DNA from: Gammaproteobacteria bacterium | GTDB taxonomy: Bacteria; Pseudomonadota; Gammaproteobacteria; Pseudomonadales; Pseudohongiellaceae | DNA: 10,339 nucleotides | Reading direction: 5' to 3' | Assembly (NCBI GenBank): GCA_947377625.1 | Contig: CANCGR010000544.1 | Span: 1-10,339, forward strand | Part shown: one piece after another, positions 1 through 7,900 of the stretch | How the letters are laid out: each line of letters begins with the position of its first letter | Numbering within the stretch: the first letter of the stretch is position 1 | The notes under the pieces: generated by a model | Told to the model about the DNA's origin: nothing | The model's database searches: none | Seen by the model: the letters and a program-made list of their open reading frames with translations, nothing else | Made by a program: the position numbers and the translations under genes

Positions 1-251
1 AATTATATTTCAGAAGGAATTTTTTCAACATGGAGAAACACCGGATTTCAAGCGCTGGACAAAGCGCCTTAATTCCGACGGCCTCGACCAAATACCATCC
101 TCCGAAAGTCTTAATCCCAAAGACTAGAACAAGTCTAGTCGTCAGACTAAACGTCCCAGAATAACACAGACTCGATCATACTTAAATATAAGCGTATCAA
201 GACGATGCGTTTAAGAATTTGTATATTTTTTACGATAAGCTGGATGATAGG
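1..251. other. upstream region with no convincing gene
   Basis: Three + strand frames run in from the left edge and stop at 70-72 (TAA), 125-127 (TAG) and 162-164 (TAA). Any of them could be the tail of an upstream gene, but none shows a recognisable domain. All three minus-strand frames are closed repeatedly. Two stem-loops are visible: 122-140, and a weaker one at 192-198 with 204-210 that needs G-U pairs. The stretch from 181 to 235 is AT-rich and would suit a promoter for the lipoprotein-fibre unit. I could not identify a clear -35/-10 pair, so no promoter is called. Confidence 0.5.
122..140. other. 7-bp inverted repeat (hairpin or operator candidate)
   Basis: GACTAGA at 122-128 and TCTAGTC at 134-140 are perfect reverse complements separated by a 5-nt loop (ACAAG). 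No T-tract follows on the + strand, so a standard intrinsic terminator is not supported. It lies about 110 to 130 bp before the lipoprotein start. It could be a weak transcript end, a protein-binding palindrome or chance. Confidence 0.35.
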
Positions 252-1271
252 ATGGTATTTAGGACGTATGTTGTGAGAAAAAATATTTGGTATTTTTATT
301 TCGTGATTTTAATTTCATCACTTGTTTTAACAAGTTGTGATTTTAATTTATTGGGCGGAAAAAAATCACAGCTGGGTGAAAATTTCGAACCTGGAAAGCG
401 CGTCGAATCGAACGCTCCGCCTGTGATCACTCCCATCGCCAATTTCACAATGGATGAAAATGATATTCAATCGGTCTCGTTTCAAATTGCAGATCCAGAT
501 TCTTTTTTAATGTGTTCAAGTATTTATATCAAAGTCAAATCGAACAACACGGCACTGATTGATTACAGTCAAATGACAATAGGCGGAGCTTTTCCGAATT
601 GTATTTTAAGAATGTCACCGAAAGCTTTTCAGTTTGGAACTTCGCAGCTCACAGTCGAGCTTTATGACTTCTGGACCATTGTCAGTACATCGTTCACTTT
701 AAACGTTGTTCATGTTTTAACACCGGGACCATTTTCAATTATCGATGCCGAAGGCCAGGACCGCGCAGTTGCGGTGACATGGTCAACACCCACGAACATG
801 ACAGGAACGTCGGCGCGTTACACAGTTTATTACCGTGAAACGGGATCAGCGTCGGGTTGGTCGCAAATTACTCCGGCGGCTTCACCTTACACAGTCTCAG
901 GATTAGTCAACGGTCAGTCGTATGACTTTTTTATTCGCGCGCAAAATTCAATTGGTTTCAAAGATACAAATATTGTTCAGGCGACGCCAACAAAATATAA
1001 ATTGCGTGGTGTTGAATTTGTTGCGGCCTCTGATCAGTTCGGAACAACGACGCCATCGGCACCGCACCCTGCAGGATTTATTACGAATGCAACCATTGTG
1101 AGTAATATAGATACGTCTGATGCGAATTATCCGGGATTGGTTTATTCGACCAATGAAAACCCTGTGAATACGTCGGGCACGTTGCCGTCGTCTTATTTAA
1201 CAACACCCTCAGGAAGTTATCACGTTTACATGGACTCTCAGCAAAATATTATCTCAGGAGCTGGACAATGA
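252..1271 (+). CDS. lipoprotein with Ig/cadherin-like and fibronectin type III-like domains
   Basis: This gene encodes a predicted lipoprotein of 339 residues from the ATG at 252. Other possible starts are a TTG at 219 and a GTG at 273. The GTG has AGGA 8 nt upstream and would leave a compact signal peptide beginning MRKN, so it may be the true start. A hydrophobic stretch (YFYFVILISSLVL) leads to the lipobox LTSC, with the lipidated Cys codon at 336-338 (residue 29) followed by Asp. After a polar linker, residues ~56-154 look like an Ig/cadherin-type domain (PPVITPIANFTMDEND..), with Cys88 and Cys117 as a possible disulfide. Residues ~157-247 resemble an FN3 fold (VAVTWSTP, YTVYYRE, GLVNGQSYDFFIRAQN). 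The last ~90 residues are a Thr/Ser/Pro-rich tail I do not recognise. The stop overlaps the start of the giant fibre gene (ATGA), which implies translational coupling. A role in anchoring or exporting that fibre is inferred from position only. Confidence 0.9.
   Translation: MVFRTYVVRKNIWYFYFVILISSLVLTSCDFNLLGGKKSQLGENFEPGKRVESNAPPVITPIANFTMDENDIQSVSFQIADPDSFLMCSSIYIKVKSNNTALIDYSQMTIGGAFPNCILRMSPKAFQFGTSQLTVELYDFWTIVSTSFTLNVVHVLTPGPFSIIDAEGQDRAVAVTWSTPTNMTGTSARYTVYYRETGSASGWSQITPAASPYTVSGLVNGQSYDFFIRAQNSIGFKDTNIVQATPTKYKLRGVEFVAASDQFGTTTPSAPHPAGFITNATIVSNIDTSDANYPGLVYSTNENPVNTSGTLPSSYLTTPSGSYHVYMDSQQNIISGAGQ
1256..1260 (+). promoter_or_regulatory. ribosome binding site of the giant fibre gene
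   Basis: AGGAG lies 7 nt before the ATG at 1268 and 10 nt before the second in-frame ATG at 1271. The spacing favours 1268, which overlaps the lipoprotein stop as ATGA. The site lies inside the lipoprotein coding sequence, as expected for coupled translation. Confidence 0.7.
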
Positions 1272-1927
1272 TGAAAAAACCATTGGTCGCGTATTTATTT
1301 TTGGCCTCGATTCTTAGTTTGTTCCTTGCGGGACAGAACGCAGAATCGCAACAATTGAATTATCACGGTCGTATCGTTGATGGTATTACAAATTTAGGAG
1401 TTGCAGGAACACGCAATTTTAAAATTCAAGTCCGCACACCTTCAGGTTTAGCTGACAACTGTTTGATGTACGAAGAATCAGTCACAAAAAATTTAGTGAA
1501 TGGTGTTTTTGTTATTACATTAAATAACGGTGCGGGAGTTCGTACCGACGTCGGCGGGACATTATATACAGTTCAACAAATTTTCAGTAACAAAAATACT
1601 TTTGGTTCATTTTCATTCGTAGGTTCACGTTGTACCAGTACAAATCCGTTCACGTATACTCCATCAGCAACAGATAATCGCCGTATTTATATTTATTTCG
1701 AAGATCCCATTGGTGCTCCCGGTGTTTGGGAGCCATTACCAACACAAACCGTGGCTTATGTGCCAGGTGCAGTAGAAGCGCTAAATGTGGGTGGTTTTTC
1801 CAGTGATGCTTTATTCAGAACTGTGGATGCTTTAGGAAATCCAACGCCGATTGCGGCAATTACTCCGGGGCAGTATTCAAATTTAATGTCGATTGCGACA
1901 GGTACATTCGTACAAAATGCTGTGCCC
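1268..1927 (+). other. signal peptide and unique N-terminal domain of the giant fibre
   Basis: Residues 1-27 are the signal peptide. Residues 28 to ~220 do not match the downstream modules. The mature start (LNYHGRIVDGITNLGVAG) followed by a strand-rich stretch with NGVFVITL resembles a domain often seen at the start of secreted tail-fibre/S74-type proteins (NYQGRL-like, from memory). Cys65 (codon 1460-1462) and Cys122 (1631-1633) are the only cysteines here and could form a disulfide. The section ends with a segment containing PLPTQTVAYVPGAVEALNVG and ITPGQYSNLMSIATGTFVQN. Its likely role is attachment or assembly at the cell surface (inference). Confidence 0.6.
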
Positions 1928-4900
1928 GGAACAGCTGGTGCAGATTTTAATATTGGTGTTGCGGCTTCGCCGACGGGTTCAACGTTAACATTTAATATTC
2001 CTTCATCTTCAGCTGCAAATCGCGGTTTGCTGACTCCGGCGGATTGGACAACGTTCAACGCAAAAATGCCAAACACTTCGGGTGCTGTGACTTCGGCATT
2101 GGGTTATACTCCGTTGAATCCTGCCAATAATTTATCTGAAGTTTCAAGTGCGCCAACAGCAAGAACAAATTTAGGTTTGGGAACTGCAGCTATTATGGAT
2201 GTGGCTCCTGCTGCGACGGCCGCATTACCAACAGAAGTTGTTTTGGGTGATGATCCACGCTTAACAGGTGCGATCGTCAATGGATCAGGTGCCGGTGGAG
2301 ATTTATCGGGTACATATCCGAATCCAACGGTCGCACAAGTGGGTGGTCAAACTGCGGGTCAAATTAATACCTCGGTGAATGACACGATTGCGGCAACAAA
2401 TTTGTCAACACCATCAACAATTGTGAAACGTGATGGCTCGGGAAATTCAGCATTCAGTTCCGTGAACGCCACAAATTTTTCTGGAAATAATTTTTATGTT
2501 TACAACACAGGTAACGTGAATCGTGTGCAAATTATTGCACCGACGCCACAAACCGGTGGAAATTATACGTTAACATTACCTCCTGATACAGGTGCTGCGG
2601 GTTTGGTTTTAGGTACAAATGGTGCGGGGGTGACGTCGTGGATTAATCCATCAGGCACATCGGTCACAGCGGTGACGGCAAGTGCGCCACTGGCTTCGTC
2701 GGGTGGATTTACTCCAAACATTTCAATCACTCAGGCAGGTGTTGCGGGGAATGGTTATTTATCATCAACTGATTGGTCGACTTTTAATAACAAACAAACT
2801 TCGGCTTTAACAACGGGTCAAGTTTGGGTGGGTAACGGTGTCAACGTTGCCACGCCTCAGTTTTTAAATGTTTCAAATATACAGTCATCATTTGGCGGTA
2901 ACTGGTTTAATGTTGGAAGCTCTTGTGCAGCCGGAGAAATTTTAAATTATTCGCCAGTCACAGATCAAGTCAGTTGTTCGGCGATGGTGATGACAGGTTC
3001 ACAAGTTGCAACAGCATTGAATGGTATTATGACCGGTGATGCGATAATCACAACCGGTGGTGTGATTACAATTGGTAATAACGCTGTCACAAATGCAAAA
3101 ATTAATTCTGTCGCTTGGTCAAAAGTGACCGCAACACCGACAACATATTCAGGTTACGGAATCACAGATATTACTTTGGCCAATGCGGGTGGAGTGAATT
3201 CCGTTCAAGCGGGAACTTTTGCTGGGCGTCCGGCTCCGGCCACTGTGGGTTTGGTTTATTTTGCAACAGATACAAAAGAAATTTGGTACGACACTGGAGC
3301 CACTTGGTTGCGTGTGGGTTCAAATGCCGGTCTGGGTGGAACAGTGACAAGCGTCGCGGCCACAGCTCCGTTAACAATTTCAGGAACAGCGACACTAAAT
3401 CCAACAGTTTCAATGCCCGTGGCCACAGCCGCTGTTGACGGTTATTTATCAAGTTCTGATTTTTCAAATTTTGCTGGCAAAGTGAATCGCGCGGGCGACA
3501 CGATGACCGGCGCATTAAATATGGGTGGCAATAATATTACTGCTGCTGGTAACATTGCGATGAGCGCCAGTAAAAATATTCAGATCGGTGCTTATGCGGC
3601 AGATCCTGCATGTACCGCGCCAGATGCGGGTAAAGTTTGGTATCATACTCCATCAAATTCATTACATTATTGTGATGGATCAGCGGTGCAATCCATCGGT
3701 TCGTTATCGGGTGTTGTGACAGGTGTGAATGGTTTAACCGGAGCGGTGACAATTAATTCAGGTAGCACAGGAACTGATTTAAATATCGCGACAGCTGGGG
3801 CAACTGTGACTGTGAATATTCCAACATCATCTGCGGCGAATCGCGGATTGGTGAGTTCGACAGATTGGTCAACGTTCAATAATAAATTAAATACAAGTTT
3901 TTCAAACGTGTCAGGCACACTGGGCGTAGCCAATGGTGGTACGGGCGTAACGACAGTTCCTACGAACGGACAATTATTAATTGGCAACGGAACAGGTTAT
4001 ACAGCGGCAAATATCACAGGAACTGCGAATCAAATTTCTGTGACAAACGCAGCGGGTTCGATCACTTTAGCGACGCCACAAAATATTAATGTGGCGGCAT
4101 CGCCAACATTTGCGGGAATGACCTTATCTGGTGTGACCGGAAATACTTTATTACGCGCAAACGGAACCGGTGTTATCGCGAACGCAACATCAGCAGACAT
4201 CACTGGATTATTAGGCTATACGCCAACAACGAATGCGTTGCCAACAAATCAAATTTTTGTAGGTAATGCAGGAGTCGCAACAGCGGTTGCAATGAGTGGT
4301 GATGCCAGCATTGTCAGTTCAGGTGTTTTAACTTTAACAACAGTTTCAACAGCGGGTACTTATACAAAAGTGACGATCGACAATAAAGGTCGTGTGACAT
4401 CAGCAACAAATATTTTATCATCAGATGTAACAACAGCATTGGGTTATACTCCGGTGAACAAAGCCGGCGACACGATGAGTGGCGTATTAAATATGGGCGG
4501 CAATAATATCACGGCCGCTGGCAACATAGCGATGAATGCGAACAAAAATATTCAAATCGGTGCTTATGCTGCAGACCCTGCGTGTACAGCTCCGGATGCG
4601 GGTAAAGTTTGGTACAATACAACAGGCGCAGGATCGCTTCGTTACTGTGATGGTGTTACGATTCAATCATTGGGAACAGTGGCTGGAGCTGTTACAAGCT
4701 TAAACGGTTTAACAGGCCCAGTCAGTGCTGCAACGGGAACAACAGGAACTGATTTTAATATTACAACATCAGGTGCAAACGTAAATTTTAATTTGCCATC
4801 ATCATCAATAGTGAATCGAGGATTGTTAACATCATCTGATTGGTCAAATTTTAATTCTAAACAAGCCGGTTCAACTGAGTTAACTGCAGTTGCAGGATTG

Positions 4901-7900
4901 GCAACAACAGGTTTTGTGAAACGTACAGGTGCTGCAACTTATTCAACTGTGGCAAGTATTGATTTAACAAATTCGGTCACTGGAGTTTTGCCAATTGCAA
5001 ATGGCGGAACAAATTCTGCGACAGCCAACGGTGGATTAAATAATTTATTACCAACTCAGGCAACGCACGCAAATAAGTTTTTACAAACAGATGGTACAAA
5101 CACATCTTGGCAGCCGATCAGTGCCGTGGCTGTTACAAGTGTAACCGCTGCAGCAACAGCGAATAATCCGATTGTCATCGCAGGTACTGCGACAGCTCCG
5201 ACGGTGGATATTCCGAAAGCAACAAACACGGTGAACGGTTATTTATCATCTACAGATCGGACATATTTCGCGGCGAAACTTGATCCGGCCAATAATCTTT
5301 CAGATGTTTCGACACCCGCAACTGCACGAACAAATTTAGGATTGGGCTCTGGAAATTCTCCGACATTTACGGGCGCAACATTATCAGCGTTAAATACAAA
5401 TTTAGGTTTCGTCAGAACAAATGGAACCGGCGTTTTATCAACTGCGATTTTATCATCAACAGATGTGACAACAGCATTGGGTTATACTCCATCAAGTAAT
5501 GCATTGCCATTGAATCAAATTTTCGTCGGTAACGCTGGTGGTATCGCCACAGGTGTACCAATGAGTGGTGATGCATCGATTTTAAGTACAGGTGTCGTTT
5601 CATTAAAACCGACAGGAACAGCGGGAACCTACGGTGGTTCTGCAGCGATTCCGATTGTTACAACAGATTCAGCAGGTCGTGTGACAACGGTCACAACAAC
5701 GACATACCAAGACGCAACAGGTGCAGCGAAAGGTATTTTATCCGTTGGAAATAATTTACAAATTGCTGGTGGAGTTATCAGTTTACAAAATGCAACTGGT
5801 GCCTTAACGGGCGCGTTGACTTCAGCGGATTGGACTTCGTTCAACAATAAATTATCGACAACATTACCCACCGGCCAAGTATGGGTTGGCGCTGCGGGCG
5901 TCGCTGTTCCACAGTTTTTAAATAGTTCAAATATAAAATCAACAGTGGCTGGTAACTGGTTTAATATCGCGGGCGCTTGTGCGGCCGGAGAAATTTTTAG
6001 TTACAGTGCTGTGAATGATCAGGTGACATGTTCACCGATGGTGATGACAGGATCACAAGTCGCTACCGCATTAAGTGCATTGATGTCGGGTGATGGCACA
6101 ATCACAAGTGGTGGAACATTTTCGATTGCAAATAACGCTGTTACAAACGCGAAAATATTAAGTTTAAATTGGTCAAAAATTACAAGTGCATCTTTACCAA
6201 CGACAATTGTTGGTTACGGAATCACTGATGCGATTTTAACAAACGCAGGTGGCGTGACTTCGATGCAAGCCGGAACAAATGCCGGAAAACCTGCTGCGGG
6301 TACTGCGGGCCGTATGTATGTAGCGACAGATACTTTTGAAATTTATCGTGATGATGGTGTATCGTGGGTCAAAGTCGGATCTGCAACAGGTTCGGGCGGA
6401 ACAGTGACAAGCGTGGCCGCAGCGGCTCCGTTATCAATCACAGGTTCAGCCACATTAACGCCAACAGTGAATATTGCAAAAGCCACTGCAGGTGCAGATG
6501 GTTATTTAACATCAACTGATTTTACAACTTTTAATAATAAATTAAGTAATTCATTAACGAACGGAAATATTTGGGTTGGTAACGGATCAAATGTTCCAAC
6601 AGCAGTGACGGTTTCTGGTGATGCATCAATCAGTAACGCCGGCGCATTAACATTAGCTACAGTTTCAACAGCGGGTACATACACAAAAGTGACGATCGAT
6701 ACCAAAGGTCGTGTAACGTCGGCAACAAATATTATTTCTTCCGATGTAACAACAGCGTTGGGTTATACTCCGGTAAATAAAGCCGGCGACACAATGAGTG
6801 GCGCATTAAATATGGGTGGCCAAAATTTAACAAACACGGGCGTCATCAACATGGCATCCAACGGAAATATTCAAATTTCAAATCGCGCCGCAGATCCTGC
6901 GGGTTTAGTGGCTGCAGATGCAGGTCGTACTTGGTACAACACAACATCGAACGCATTGAAATATTATGACGGTACAACGATTCAAACATTGGGTTCAGTC
7001 GCCGGAGTTGTTACCGGAGTTAATGGAATCACAGGAGCTGTGACAATTAATTCGGGCAGCGCAGGTACAGATTTAAATATCGGTACAGCAGGTTCGACTG
7101 TGACTGTGAATATCCCGACATCGTCGGCAGCAAATCGTGGATTATTGTCTTCGTCAGATTTTACAACATTCACAAATAAATTAAACACAAGTTTTTCAAA
7201 CGTCACCGGAACATTGGGTGTTGCTAACGGCGGTACGGGCGCAACAACATTCACAGCGAATGGAATTTTATTAGGTAACGGAACAGGCGCTGTGACAGCA
7301 GCACCGGCCATGACTGACGGTCAATTATTAATTGGTCGCACAGGATTGGCTCCAGTGAATGCAAATATCACGGGAACAGCAAACCAAGTTTCAGTAACAA
7401 ACGGTGCAGGTACAATTACCTTATCGACGCCACAAAATATTCATAGCGGCGCTTCACCAACATTCACAGGGATGACATTAAGTGGAGTGAACGGAAACAC
7501 ACTTGTTAAATCAAGTGGTGCAGGTGTTTTATCAAATGCAACTTCGGCAGATATCACGGCGTTGTTAGGATTAATTCCAGGAACGGTGACATCAATCACT
7601 GCGGGCACTGGTTTAACTGGCGGAACAATCACAACAAGTGGAACAATCGGATTAGGAACTGAACTGGCTGCGATCAACGGTTTGGCAACAAATGGTTTTA
7701 TGAAGCGTAATGCTTCGGGATCATATTCAACAGTTGCATCAATTGATTTAACAAATTCAGTGACAGGCACATTGCCAGTGGCCAACGGTGGAACAGGTTT
7801 GGCTGCGACAGGCGCAAATGGTAACGTGATGTATGTTGCCGCAGGAGCCTTCGCAACAGCAACTCCAGACACTGCAGGGTTAGTTGATAAAACAACAGCA

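Noticed and set aside
30..164. Possible 44-residue gene starting ATG at 30, with AGAAGGA at 12-18
   Set aside because: The spacing to the AGAAGGA is long at 11 nt and the basic peptide has no recognisable feature. Two other frames across the same bases are equally open, so coding cannot be assigned.
148..178. FliA-type promoter (TAAA at 148-151 with CTCGATCA at 171-178)
   Set aside because: The spacer is 19 nt rather than about 15, and the -10 half matches GCCGATAA at only five of eight positions.
3115..3438. Alternative + strand frames of 107 codons here and 74 codons at 8038-8262
   Set aside because: They are out-of-frame readings of the giant gene, rich in Ser, Arg, Cys and Asn, with no ribosome binding site or recognisable domain.
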